Source: an uncultured Pseudomonadota bacterium | GTDB lineage: Bacteria > Pseudomonadota > Gammaproteobacteria > Burkholderiales > SG8-39 | Reading direction: 5' to 3' | Length of the DNA stretch: 14,643 nucleotides | Assembly: GCA_903895005.1 (NCBI GenBank) | Contig: CAITSH010000151.1 | Location: 1 to 14,643 of the forward strand | Shown here: piece after piece, positions 6,509-13,677 of the stretch | Numbering within the stretch: position 1 is the stretch's first letter | Layout: every line of letters starts with the position of its first letter | The notes under the pieces: model-generated | Told to the model about the DNA's origin: nothing | What the model saw: only the letters and a program-made list of their open reading frames with translations | The model's database searches: none | Position numbers and translations under genes: made by a program

Positions 6509-7507
6509 TCAGTGGCGACCCGAACCCCCGCGGCCCGCCGAAGAACCCGTCTGCCGGCCCGCGGTCCCGCCTGTATTTGCCATGGCGATTCGTTGCGGTT
6601 GCGCCGATCCCAATTGCCTGCCGGCATTGATGCCGGAGGTCGTCGCGTTGCCGCCGGTTGCCGGCGTCACGCCGTAATTGCGGCCGGTGCCGGAGGTCGG
6701 GGCTGGTGACGGCGTTGTGCTTGCACTGTTGCCCGTGACGGTCGTGCTTTCGTTGCCGCGTCCCTGGGTCCAGCCGAGGTGACGCCCTTGTTCGGCGTTG
6801 CCCTGCGCGCGGCCGGAATCGCTGTTGCCCCGGTTCTGGCCATATTCGCGGTTGTCGCGCTGGTTCCAGCCGCGCTGCTCGCCAAAGTTCCGGCCGCCGT
6901 CGCGTTGACCATATTGCTGGCCGCGAAACTGACCGTCATGACGTTCGTTGCGAATGTCGTAGCTGTTGCGGTTTTCGGCGCGCTGGATGCCGCGCTGCTC
7001 GTAGCGGTCAATGCGGCCGTCGGCACCGGCGCGCGCTTCGCCGAAGTGGGTGCGCGCCTGTTCGCTTTCCAGGCGTGAAACTTCACGGTTGGTCAGTTGG
7101 CCCGATTGCACGCCCTGCGCGATGCGCCGATCCTGGTTGATATTGCGCTGTACGTCCGCCTGCATGCGTTCCGAGGAACGTGAGTTGGGGTTGCCGGTCT
7201 GGCTATCCGTCGATTCGCGGCGGATATCCTGACTGACGCGGTCCTGGGCGCGGCTGATGCGCGCCGCTTCTTCCGCGGTCAGCCTGCCATCGGACAGTGC
7301 ACGCGCCTGCATGCGGTCGACCCGCGCGGTCTCGCGCTCAAGGCCGGCGGCCTCCTGCACGGTCAATTGCCCGGAGCGCAGGCCCTGCTCGATGCGCTGT
7401 TGCTGGTTGATATCGCGCTGGTACATGTCGGTGTTGGATTGTGCGAACGCAGCGGTTGCAAACAGGGTGCCAAGCGCTGCGGCGATTGCGGTTTTAGCGA
7501 GATTCAT
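6509..7507 (-). CDS. Exported repeat protein with low-complexity Gln/Gly/Arg-rich tail
   Basis: From the ATG at 7507, preceded by GAGGAG at about 7 bases, the product is 332 residues. The frame is open further upstream but lacks another good start. A Sec signal peptide (MNLAKTAIAA...) ends at TAAFA|QS near residue 22. Two related units follow at about 30-97 and 118-187; each has IxQxxRIxQGxxSGQLTxxExxxLExExAR and then a second half with DGR(L/I), so the protein is built of four similar helix-turn-helix halves. SDGRLTAEE recalls an EF-hand loop but lacks its full ligand set. Residues 190-332 are low complexity, rich in Gln, Gly, Arg, Asn, Ser and Thr, and lack cysteine. Proteins like the first half occur in betaproteobacteria as unnamed periplasmic proteins. 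The function is unknown. It ends in a strong terminator and has TTACAG repeats upstream. Confidence 0.87.
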   Translation of the reverse strand: MNLAKTAIAAALGTLFATAAFAQSNTDMYQRDINQQQRIEQGLRSGQLTVQEAAGLERETARVDRMQARALSDGRLTAEEAARISRAQDRVSQDIRRESTDSQTGNPNSRSSERMQADVQRNINQDRRIAQGVQSGQLTNREVSRLESEQARTHFGEARAGADGRIDRYEQRGIQRAENRNSYDIRNERHDGQFRGQQYGQRDGGRNFGEQRGWNQRDNREYGQNRGNSDSGRAQGNAEQGRHLGWTQGRGNESTTVTGNSASTTPSPAPTSGTGRNYGVTPATGGNATTSGINAGRQLGSAQPQRIAMANTGGTAGRQTGSSAGRGGSGRH

Positions 7508-7530
7508 GATGTGACTCCTCGTTGGACAGG

Positions 7531-7549
7531 CATGGGACATCCCCATGTC
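7531..7549 (-). promoter_or_regulatory. Overlapping inverted repeats in the leader of the repeat-protein gene
   Basis: CATGGG (7531-7536) pairs with CCCATG (7542-7547), and alternatively GACAT (7536-7540) pairs with ATGTC (7545-7549). The two hairpins are mutually exclusive. They lie 24-42 bases upstream of the start codon and so probably in the mRNA leader. They may be an operator or an RNA switch-like element, or chance. Confidence 0.3.
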
Positions 7550-7590
7550 AGTATTCAACGCGCTAAGTTCGCCGCAAGCTACATTGGAAA

Positions 7591-7615
7591 CTGTAAGAGC
7601 TGTAAGGGTCTGTAA
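7591..7615 (-). promoter_or_regulatory. Three TTACAG direct repeats, candidate response-regulator site
   Basis: On the minus strand TTACAG occurs three times, at 7591-7596, 7600-7605 and 7610-7615, spaced 9 and 10 bases apart, about one helical turn. Direct repeats with this period are typical of OmpR/PhoB-family response regulators. The array lies 84 bases upstream of the exported repeat protein, where an activator would bind. No regulator gene is in the window, so the partner is unknown. Confidence 0.5.
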
Positions 7616-7700
7616 CCGGAACCGCGATTTTTCGCCGGATTGTTACGACTGCTCACAATTCACGCAAAGCTGGCCGAACATCCGGGCAACCCCGTGATGT

Positions 7701-8084
7701 TCAGGCCAGTCCAAAGTACGTCGCGGCCCACCATCCGAGGGCCAGTGTGGCGGCCAGCCACAGCAACACGATGATTGCGGCGGCCAACCAGTTCTCGGGT
7801 TTGTGCGGGAGGGCATCGGCTTTTTCCCGCGATTCTGCGAGCACCCCGGGCGGCACCATGCGCAGCGCGATGGCGATGCCAAGGGGCACGAGTATCAGGT
7901 CGTCAAGGTAGCCGAGCACCGGAATGAAATCCGGGATGAGGTCTATCGGGCTGAGCGCATAGGCCACCACCAGCGCGATGAACAGCTTGGCTGCACGCGG
8001 CGTGCGCGGGTCGCGCGCTGCGAAATACAGCGCGACAACGTCGCGCTTGAGAAGGCGGGCCTTGCCTTTCAACCATTGCAGCAT
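7701..8084 (-). CDS. YkvA-like DUF1232 membrane protein
   Basis: The product is 127 residues. The DUF1232 core occupies about residues 25-75 and is unmistakable: a helix with [23 protein letters not shown], then [19 protein letters not shown] second hydrophobic segment near the C-terminus (about 103-122, [20 protein letters not shown]) anchors it in the inner membrane. The Arg/Lys-rich N-terminus should face the cytoplasm. The molecular function of this family is unknown. AGGAT precedes the ATG at 8084 by 6-7 bases. The gene starts 11 bases after the stop of the carbamoylase gene on the same strand, so the two are probably co-transcribed, although the two functions have no evident link. Confidence 0.92.
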   Translation of the reverse strand: MLQWLKGKARLLKRDVVALYFAARDPRTPRAAKLFIALVVAYALSPIDLIPDFIPVLGYLDDLILVPLGIAIALRMVPPGVLAESREKADALPHKPENWLAAAIIVLLWLAATLALGWWAATYFGLA

Positions 8085-8095
8085 GGTTGATCCTG

Positions 8096-9052
8096 TTAGA
8101 ACGGCCCTTGGTGCCCTTCGGGAGGCGGCGTCGCCCCGGCCTGTGAGGTGATGATGCCGTAGTGTTCAGGCCGGCGGTGTTCGTGAAATGCGAAAACGGT
8201 GCTTTTATTGAACTGGCAGTCGTCGAGGTCTGCGTCGGCGACGATCAACTCGTCGCCAAGTGTGCGCGCTTGCGCCACGATTTCGCCCGAGGGCGCGACG
8301 ATCACCGAGGAGCCGCACATGTCAAAGCCGTCTTCCTTGCCGGCCTTGGCCACTGCCACCACCCAGGTGCCGTTCTGGTAGGCCCCGGCGCTGATCACCA
8401 GGTTGGAGTGATACACGCGCAGGTAATGGGCCTCGACGCCGTTGCGGTTCATCGCCGGCGTGTTGTAGCCGAGCATGATCAGTTCGACGCCCTTCATGCC
8501 CATGACGCGATAGGTCTCGGGCCAGCGCCGGTCGTTGCAGATGCACATGCCCATGATGCCGCCCATGGTCCGCCATACGGGAAAGCCCAGGTCGCCCGGT
8601 TCGAAGTAGCGCTTTTCCAGGTGCTGCCAGGGCAGGCTCGGGTTGTACTCGGCGTGGCCGGGCAGGTGAACCTTGCGGTACTTGCCGACGATGCCGCCCG
8701 ACTGGTCGACAAGGATGGCGGTGTTGTAGCGGTGTTTATTGCCCGCTTCGATCGCGATTTCGGCGTAGCCAAGGTAAAACCCGATGCCGAGTCTTTTCGC
8801 CTCCTCGAAGAGCGGCTGCACCGCCGGGTTGGGCATGCTCGTTTCGTAGAAGGCATCCAGCTCGGCCTCGTCCTCGATGTACCAGCGCGGGAAAAATGTC
8901 GTGAGGGCCAGTTCCGGGAACACCACGATGCCGGCACCGCGTTCCTTGGCGCGGCGCATCAGGTCGAGCAGGCGCTTCACGACGCTTTGGCGTGTTTCCG
9001 TGCGGGCGATGGGGCCGAGCTGTGCGCCGGCAAGGGTGATCATTCGTGGCAT
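8096..9052 (-). CDS. N-carbamoyl-D-amino acid hydrolase (D-carbamoylase), nitrilase superfamily
   Basis: This 318-residue enzyme resembles the Agrobacterium D-carbamoylase along its whole length. Shared blocks include [13 protein letters not shown] (45-57), [11 protein letters not shown] (123-133), [15 protein letters not shown] (145-159) and [10 protein letters not shown] (170-179). The Glu-Lys-Cys triad falls at the same numbers as in that enzyme: Glu47, Lys127 and Cys172. The reaction splits N-carbamoyl-D-amino acids into the D-amino acid, ammonia and CO2, the last step of hydantoin or ureido-acid use, in the cytoplasm. AGGAGA lies 8 bases before the ATG at 9052. Changes in the substrate-facing region after about residue 195 ([16 protein letters not shown]) mean the true substrate may differ. 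The DUF1232 gene follows after 11 bases. No hydantoinase is nearby, but a racemase remnant lies about 1.7 kb downstream. Confidence 0.93.
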   Translation of the reverse strand: MPRMITLAGAQLGPIARTETRQSVVKRLLDLMRRAKERGAGIVVFPELALTTFFPRWYIEDEAELDAFYETSMPNPAVQPLFEEAKRLGIGFYLGYAEIAIEAGNKHRYNTAILVDQSGGIVGKYRKVHLPGHAEYNPSLPWQHLEKRYFEPGDLGFPVWRTMGGIMGMCICNDRRWPETYRVMGMKGVELIMLGYNTPAMNRNGVEAHYLRVYHSNLVISAGAYQNGTWVVAVAKAGKEDGFDMCGSSVIVAPSGEIVAQARTLGDELIVADADLDDCQFNKSTVFAFHEHRRPEHYGIITSQAGATPPPEGHQGPF

Positions 9053-9156
9053 GGAGTGGCTCTCCTGATGGTGTGGCGGGCGGCGCCGGTGGACTGCTGC
9101 GGTGTCAAACGCGGCCCGGTTTGCCTTTATCCCAGTATCGTTATCCGGGATTGGAC

Positions 9157-10131
9157 TCAGACCACCAATATTGCCTTGCCCTGCACCTTGCGCGCCAGCA
9201 GGTCGGTCAGCGCGTCGGCGGCGCGAGAGAGAGGGTACGTGGCCGAGACGAGGGGCTTCAATTTGCCCGCGATGACCCAGCCGTAGATTTCGGTCATGTT
9301 ATTGCGATGGGCCTGTGGCTCGCGCTTGACAAATTCACCCCAGAAAACGCCGACGATGGCGCAGCCCTTGAGCAGGGTGAGATTGAGCGGAATGCGCGGG
9401 ATTTCGCCGGCGGCAAACCCCACCACGAGGTAACGTCCGCCCCAGGCCATGCCGCGCACCGCCGGTTCGGCATAGTGGCCGCCCACCGGGTCGTACACAA
9501 CATCCACGCCCTTGCCGTCTGTGAGCACCTTGATGGATTCGCGCAGGTCGTCTCGCGTGTAATTGATCAGCGCATCGGCGCCAAAGCGCTTGCAGGTGGC
9601 GAGCTTGTCGTCGGTGGAAGCGGCGGCGATGACGCGCGCGCCCATGAGCTTGCCCAGTTCAACGGCGGCGAGGCCGACACCGCCGGCTGCGCCCAGCACC
9701 AGCAGGGTTTCGCCGCGCTTGAGTTGCGCGCGATCCTTGAGCGCGTGATAAGTCGTGCCGTAGGTGACGGTGATCCCCGCGGCGACGTTGAAGTCCATGC
9801 CGTCGGGCAGTGGTGCGAGCCGGTCGGCATTGACCACGACTTCCTCGGCATACGCGCCCCAGGTGGTGCCGGCCGAAACCGCATCGCCCGGCTTGACACC
9901 GCTCACGCCCTCGCCAACCTGCTTTACGAGGCCGGCCATTTCACTGCCCGGGGAGAAGGGCAGCTCGGGTTTGTACTGGTACTTGCCCTGGATGATCAAC
10001 GAGTCGGGGAAATTCACGCCGCAGGCGCGCACGCTCACGACAACCTGCCCCTTGCCGGGCCGCGGCGAAGGCACGCTTTCGACCACCAGCGACCCGGGTG
10101 GACCATACTGCTTGCACAACACGGCTTTCAC
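9157..10131 (-). CDS. NADPH:quinone oxidoreductase-type medium-chain reductase
   Basis: The start is the GTG at 10131, giving 324 residues (MKAVLCKQYG...). AGGAG lies 5 bases upstream. The overlapping ATG at 10133 is followed at once by TGA, so it cannot be the start, and the longer open frame upstream translates a non-coding spacer. The protein is a zinc-free medium-chain dehydrogenase/reductase of the quinone oxidoreductase group: GVNFPDSLIIQGKY near 38-51, the GroES-like domain with LPFSPGSEMAG, then the Rossmann motif LGAAGGVG at 146-153 and the block YDPVGG near 213-218. It should reduce quinones or enones with NADPH in the cytoplasm. It is divergent from the acyl-CoA dehydrogenase pair, across a spacer with a dyad operator candidate, and so may be co-regulated with it. 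The electron acceptor is unknown. Confidence 0.92.
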   Translation of the reverse strand: MKAVLCKQYGPPGSLVVESVPSPRPGKGQVVVSVRACGVNFPDSLIIQGKYQYKPELPFSPGSEMAGLVKQVGEGVSGVKPGDAVSAGTTWGAYAEEVVVNADRLAPLPDGMDFNVAAGITVTYGTTYHALKDRAQLKRGETLLVLGAAGGVGLAAVELGKLMGARVIAAASTDDKLATCKRFGADALINYTRDDLRESIKVLTDGKGVDVVYDPVGGHYAEPAVRGMAWGGRYLVVGFAAGEIPRIPLNLTLLKGCAIVGVFWGEFVKREPQAHRNNMTEIYGWVIAGKLKPLVSATYPLSRAADALTDLLARKVQGKAILVV

Positions 10132-10160
10132 ATGCGCTCCTGGATTTGCGACTAATATGA

Positions 10161-10178
10161 TGCGTTGATAATAACGCA
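10161..10178. promoter_or_regulatory. Palindromic operator candidate TGCGTT-N6-AACGCA
   Basis: A perfect 6-base dyad around GATAAT lies in the 152-base spacer between the divergent reductase and acyl-CoA dehydrogenase genes. On the minus strand a TATTAG hexamer follows just downstream of it, at a position suited to the -10 of the reductase gene, so a bound dimer could block that promoter. The size and symmetry suit a TetR-, MarR- or GntR-type repressor, but none is encoded here. Confidence 0.5.
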
Positions 10179-10181
10179 GCT

Positions 10182-10198
10182 TGCCCGCCCTTCGGGCA
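10182..10198. repeat. GC-rich inverted repeat in the divergent spacer
   Basis: TGCCCG (10182-10187) and CGGGCA (10193-10198) pair around CCCTT. It lies 3 bases from the TGCGTT dyad. No T-tract follows, so it is not a classic terminator. It may be part of the regulatory region or just a GC-rich hairpin. Confidence 0.45.
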
Positions 10199-10283
10199 GC
10201 CGCTACCATCTTTGGCTCCAGGCGCAGCGGTTGCGGCCCGCCCCCGCAGTTCTCCCGACAACAATCCAAGCCCCACATCAACC

Positions 10284-11477
10284 ATGGACCTGAACTTTAC
10301 CCCGGAGGAGTCGGCGTTTCGCGATGAGGTGCGCACCTTCGTTCGCGACGGTGTGCCCGCCGACATCGCCGCCAGGGTGCTTGGCCATCGCCACCTTGGC
10401 CGCGACGACCAGATGCGCTGGCAGGACATCCTCGCCAAAAAACGCTGGCTTTGCGGCCACTGGCCGAAGGAGTTCGGCGGCTGTGGCTGGACACCGGTGC
10501 AGGTGCATATTTTTGACGAGGAGGCCGCCGCGGCCGGCGCGCCGCGGCTGATTCCCTTCGGCCTCAACATGGTGGCGCCGGTGATCATGAGCTTCGGCAG
10601 CCCGTGGCAAAAAGAGCATTACCTCACGCGCATCCGCGAAAACAAGGACTGGTGGTGCCAGGGTTACTCGGAACCGGGTTCGGGTTCCGACCTCGCCAGC
10701 CTCAAAACAAGGGCTGAGCGCGTCGGTGAAGAGTACATCGTCAACGGTCAAAAGACCTGGACCACGCTGGCGCAGCACGCCGACATGATTTTCTGCCTCG
10801 TGCGCACCTCCAGCGAGGGACGCAAGCAGGAGGGCATTTCCTTTTTGCTCATCGACATGCATTCACCCGGCATCAGCGTGCGACCGATCATCATGCTCGA
10901 TGAGGGGCACGAGGTGAACGAGGTGTTCTTTGATAAGGTGCGCGTTCCGGCGAAGAACCTCGTCGGGGAGGAGGGCAAGGGCTGGACCTACGCCAAATTC
11001 CTGCTCGGCCATGAGCGCACCAACATCGCCGGGGTCGGCGTCTCCAAGCGCGAGCTCGCCACGCTCAAGTCCATTGCCCGCGACCAGATGAAAGGCGGCC
11101 GTCCGTTGATCGAGGACGCAGCCTTCGCCGCAAAGGTCGCGTTGGTCGAAATCGAATTGATGGCGCTTGAGGTGACGGTCATGCGCGTGCTGGCGGCGCG
11201 CGGCAAGGCACCGGGGGCCGAGTCCTCGATACTCAAGATCAAGGGCACCGAAATCCAGCAGACGCTGGCGGCGCTGATGATGGAGGCGCTCGGGCCCTAC
11301 GCACAGCCCTTTTTCAACGATGACACCGAAGGCGCCGGATCGGGTGCGCAGGCGGTCGGCCCGGACTACGCCGCTCCGCTCGCCGCGCGCTACTTCAACA
11401 TGCGCAAGACCACCATTTACGGCGGATCGAACGAAGTGCAGCGCAATATCATTGCGCAAATGGTCCTGGGGCTCTGA
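10284..11477 (+). CDS. Acyl-CoA dehydrogenase, PimC-like large subunit
   Basis: The start is set at ATG 10284 (MDLNFTPEE), the usual beginning of this family, giving 397 residues; no clear Shine-Dalgarno is visible. It is an FAD-dependent acyl-CoA dehydrogenase: WPKEFGG near 60-66, the FAD/substrate block WWCQGYSEPGSGSDLASL at 123-140, and IYGGSNEVQRNI at 378-389. Acyl-CoA dehydrogenases introduce a 2,3 double bond into acyl-CoA. The position of the classical catalytic Glu (Y-E-G-T in medium-chain enzymes) is Gly380. A Glu at 244 in LLGHERT aligns with the isovaleryl-CoA dehydrogenase base and is the likelier catalytic residue. The next gene, 1 base later, encodes a second dehydrogenase. The pair resembles the large and small pimeloyl-CoA dehydrogenase subunits. 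The substrate is not shown by the sequence. Confidence 0.92.
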   Translation: MDLNFTPEESAFRDEVRTFVRDGVPADIAARVLGHRHLGRDDQMRWQDILAKKRWLCGHWPKEFGGCGWTPVQVHIFDEEAAAAGAPRLIPFGLNMVAPVIMSFGSPWQKEHYLTRIRENKDWWCQGYSEPGSGSDLASLKTRAERVGEEYIVNGQKTWTTLAQHADMIFCLVRTSSEGRKQEGISFLLIDMHSPGISVRPIIMLDEGHEVNEVFFDKVRVPAKNLVGEEGKGWTYAKFLLGHERTNIAGVGVSKRELATLKSIARDQMKGGRPLIEDAAFAAKVALVEIELMALEVTVMRVLAARGKAPGAESSILKIKGTEIQQTLAALMMEALGPYAQPFFNDDTEGAGSGAQAVGPDYAAPLAARYFNMRKTTIYGGSNEVQRNIIAQMVLGL

Positions 11478-11478
11478 C

Positions 11479-12618
11479 ATGGACTTCGCATTCACCGAAG
11501 AACAGACCATGCTGGGCGACGCGCTGGCGAAATTCCTCGAGCGCGAATACGGCTTTGAAAAGCGCAAGGCCATTCGCGCCTCATCCGACGGCTTCAGCCG
11601 CGAAGTGTGGGCGGCGTTTGCCGATATGGGCTTGCTCGGATTGCCCTTCGACGAAGCGCACGGCGGCTTTGGTGGCACGGCGGTTGATACGCTGCTGGTG
11701 ATGCAGGCGCTGGGCCGCGCCCTAGTGGTCGAGCCGTATTGGGCGACGGTGGTGATGGCCGGCAATGCCATCCGCCTCGGCGGCACTGCGGCGCAAAAGG
11801 ATGAACACCTGCAGGGCATTGCCTGCGGCGAAAAATTGTTTGCGTGGGCGCATGGCGAGCCCGGTTCGCGCTATGAGCTCGCACATGTCCAGACCAGGGC
11901 CGTGAAAAGTGGTGACGGTTTTGTCCTCGATGGCGCAAAGGCTGTGGTGCAATTTGGCGCGCAGGCCGACAGCCTGCTCGTTTCAGCGCGCACCTCCGGC
12001 GGCATGCGCGACGTGAACGGGATCAGCCTGTTCATTGTCGATCGCAAGGCGCCCGGGGTTACGGTGCGTGACTACCGCACCATAGACGGCTTGCGCGCCG
12101 CTGAAATCACGCTCAATGGCGTCAGGCTTGGCGCCGAAGCCACGCTGGGCGCCGCCGGCGATGCGGGCGAGCTGATCGGGCATGTCAGCGACCTTGGCCT
12201 TGCCGCCTTGTGCGCAGAGGGCGTGGGCCTGATGGAGTCACTCAACGCCGCCACGCTCGATTATCTAAAAACGCGCCAGCAATTCGGCCAGCCGATCGGC
12301 CGCTTCCAGGCGCTGCAACATCGCGCCGTGGACATGATGATCCATGCCGAACAGTCCAAGTCCATGGCCTATCTTGCGGCGATGCGTGCCGCCGGTCCGG
12401 ATGCCACCGGGCGCCATCACGCGGTCACCGCAGCCAAGGCCTACGTCGGGCGCGCCGCGCGGCGCGTCGCCGAAGAAGCAATCCAGTTGCATGGCGGCAT
12501 GGGCGTGACCGACGAGCTCGCCGCGAGCCATTACGCCAAGCGCCTGGTCATGCTCGACATGATGCAGGGGGACGCCGACCATCACCTCGCGCAGTTTGCG
12601 GCCTCTCCGGCGCGCTGA
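11479..12618 (+). CDS. Acyl-CoA dehydrogenase, PimD-like small subunit
   Basis: The ATG at 11479, 1 base after the previous stop, gives 379 residues starting MDFAFTEEQ. It keeps the acyl-CoA dehydrogenase outline: MGLLGLPFDEAHGGFGG near 50-66, RQQFGQPIG at 266-274 and QLHGGMGVTDE at 336-346. Both known catalytic-Glu positions appear empty: around 236-250 there is no Glu in the ER position, and the Y-E-G-T site reads MMQGD with Gln363. It is therefore probably the non-catalytic partner in an alpha2beta2 enzyme, as described for paired dehydrogenases of side-chain and dicarboxylate degradation. The 1-base gap supports translation coupling and equal dosage. As an alternative it may bind FAD or acyl-CoA in its own right. 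The reductase gene follows after 29 bases. Confidence 0.9.
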   Translation: MDFAFTEEQTMLGDALAKFLEREYGFEKRKAIRASSDGFSREVWAAFADMGLLGLPFDEAHGGFGGTAVDTLLVMQALGRALVVEPYWATVVMAGNAIRLGGTAAQKDEHLQGIACGEKLFAWAHGEPGSRYELAHVQTRAVKSGDGFVLDGAKAVVQFGAQADSLLVSARTSGGMRDVNGISLFIVDRKAPGVTVRDYRTIDGLRAAEITLNGVRLGAEATLGAAGDAGELIGHVSDLGLAALCAEGVGLMESLNAATLDYLKTRQQFGQPIGRFQALQHRAVDMMIHAEQSKSMAYLAAMRAAGPDATGRHHAVTAAKAYVGRAARRVAEEAIQLHGGMGVTDELAASHYAKRLVMLDMMQGDADHHLAQFAASPAR

Positions 12619-12647
12619 GCACGCCCCAACTTCGACTGAAAGTCCAC

Positions 12648-13646
12648 ATGCCGCCCAATCTGCAAGTCCTGCTCGCCAGCCGTCCCGTCGGCGCCGTGAC
12701 AGAAGACAATTTCCGCATCATCGAATCGCCGCCGCCGGTGGCTGCCCAAGGCGAGCTCCTGGTGCGCAATGACTGGCTTTCGCTCGACCCGTACATGCGC
12801 GGGCGCATGAGTGACGCCAAGTCCTACGCCAGGTCGGTCGGAATCGGTGAAGTCATGGTCGGCGGCACCGCCGGGGAAGTCATCGCCTCGCATCACCCCA
12901 CATTCAAGGTCGGTGACAAGGTGGTCGGCGCGCTCGGCTGGCAGCGCTACGCTGTCTCCGACGGCAGCGGGCTGATGAAGGTCGACAATCCTGTCGCGCC
13001 GATGCCGGCCTATCTCGGTGTGCTCGGCATGCCCGGGGTCACCGCCTGGATAGGCCTGCTCGATATCGGCCAGCCCAAGCCGGGCGAGACCGTCGTGGTG
13101 TCAGCCGCATCGGGCGCCGTCGGTTCGGTGGTGGGGCAGATCGCCAAAATCAAGGGTTGCCGCGCGGTGGGCATCGCGGGCGGCGCGGCCAAGTGCCGGC
13201 ATGTGGTCGAGGACCTCGGCTTTGACGCCTGTGTCGATTACAAGGCGGGCAATCTTGCCGCCGATCTCAAGTCGGCGCTCCCCAAAGGGATCGATGTGTA
13301 CTTTGACAACGTCGGCGGCGAAGTGCTCGACGCGGTGCTGCCCAACATGAATGCGTTTTCGCGCATTCCGCTTTGCGGCCTGATCTCGCAATACAGCGCC
13401 ACCGAGGCCTATGGCGTGAAGCAGTTCCGCTCGTTCCTGGTGAACCGCATCCGCCTGCAGGGCTTTATCTGCTTTGACCGGCTCGACCTGTGGCCGCAGG
13501 CCATGGGTGAACTCGGTGGCTGGCTCGCCACGGGCAAACTCAAGTATCGCGAATCGGTGGCGCAAGGCCTTGCCGCCGCGCCGCGCGCATTCATCGGGCT
13601 GCTCAAAGGTGAAAACTTCGGCAAGCAGATCGTAAAACTCGACTGA
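12648..13646 (+). CDS. NADP-dependent oxidoreductase, CurA/YncB (leukotriene B4 dehydrogenase) type
   Basis: The product is 332 residues from the ATG at 12648 (MPPNLQVLLASRP). The frame is open far upstream, but that part overlaps the acyl-CoA dehydrogenase gene. Signatures are LVRNDWLSLDPYMRGRM near 38-54, GMPGVTAWIGLLDI at 127-140, the NADP-binding VSAASGAVGSVVGQ at 151-164, and YFDNVGGE at 218-225. Relatives such as E. coli CurA and mammalian prostaglandin reductase reduce the double bond of alpha,beta-unsaturated ketones or aldehydes with NADPH. The gene lies 29 bases behind the dehydrogenase pair and 31 bases before the glutathione transferase gene, so all four are probably one operon. 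Only a weak GAAAG precedes the start. It may remove reactive enones made in the same pathway, which is inference. Confidence 0.92.
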   Translation: MPPNLQVLLASRPVGAVTEDNFRIIESPPPVAAQGELLVRNDWLSLDPYMRGRMSDAKSYARSVGIGEVMVGGTAGEVIASHHPTFKVGDKVVGALGWQRYAVSDGSGLMKVDNPVAPMPAYLGVLGMPGVTAWIGLLDIGQPKPGETVVVSAASGAVGSVVGQIAKIKGCRAVGIAGGAAKCRHVVEDLGFDACVDYKAGNLAADLKSALPKGIDVYFDNVGGEVLDAVLPNMNAFSRIPLCGLISQYSATEAYGVKQFRSFLVNRIRLQGFICFDRLDLWPQAMGELGGWLATGKLKYRESVAQGLAAAPRAFIGLLKGENFGKQIVKLD

Positions 13647-13677
13647 TTCCATTCATCACGTCTGCAAAGGAAGCGCA

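Noticed and set aside
6117..6677. Plus-strand open frame across the gap and terminator
   Set aside because: It has an Arg/Pro/Ala-rich composition typical of a shadow frame in high-GC DNA, runs through a strong terminator and has no ribosome binding site.
7190..7300. EF-hand calcium site in the exported repeat protein
   Set aside because: SDGRLTAEE looks like part of a loop, but the acidic residues at the other ligand positions are missing.
9128..9150. Inverted repeat ATCCC...GGGAT between the reductase and carbamoylase genes
   Set aside because: The arms are only 5 bases with a 13-base gap and no T-tract. This is expected by chance in a spacer of this length.
8162..9286. Long plus-strand open frame opposite the carbamoylase gene
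   Set aside because: It is the complementary frame of a full-length enzyme with an intact catalytic triad. The His/Ala/Val-rich translation has no domain.
9046..10155. Long plus-strand open frame opposite the reductase gene
   Set aside because: It is antisense to the quinone oxidoreductase-type gene with recognisable motifs. Its composition is that of a shadow frame.
12210..12647. N-terminal extension of the CurA-type reductase
   Set aside because: It overlaps the end of the small-subunit dehydrogenase in another frame and is Arg-rich. The family start is at MPPNLQ.
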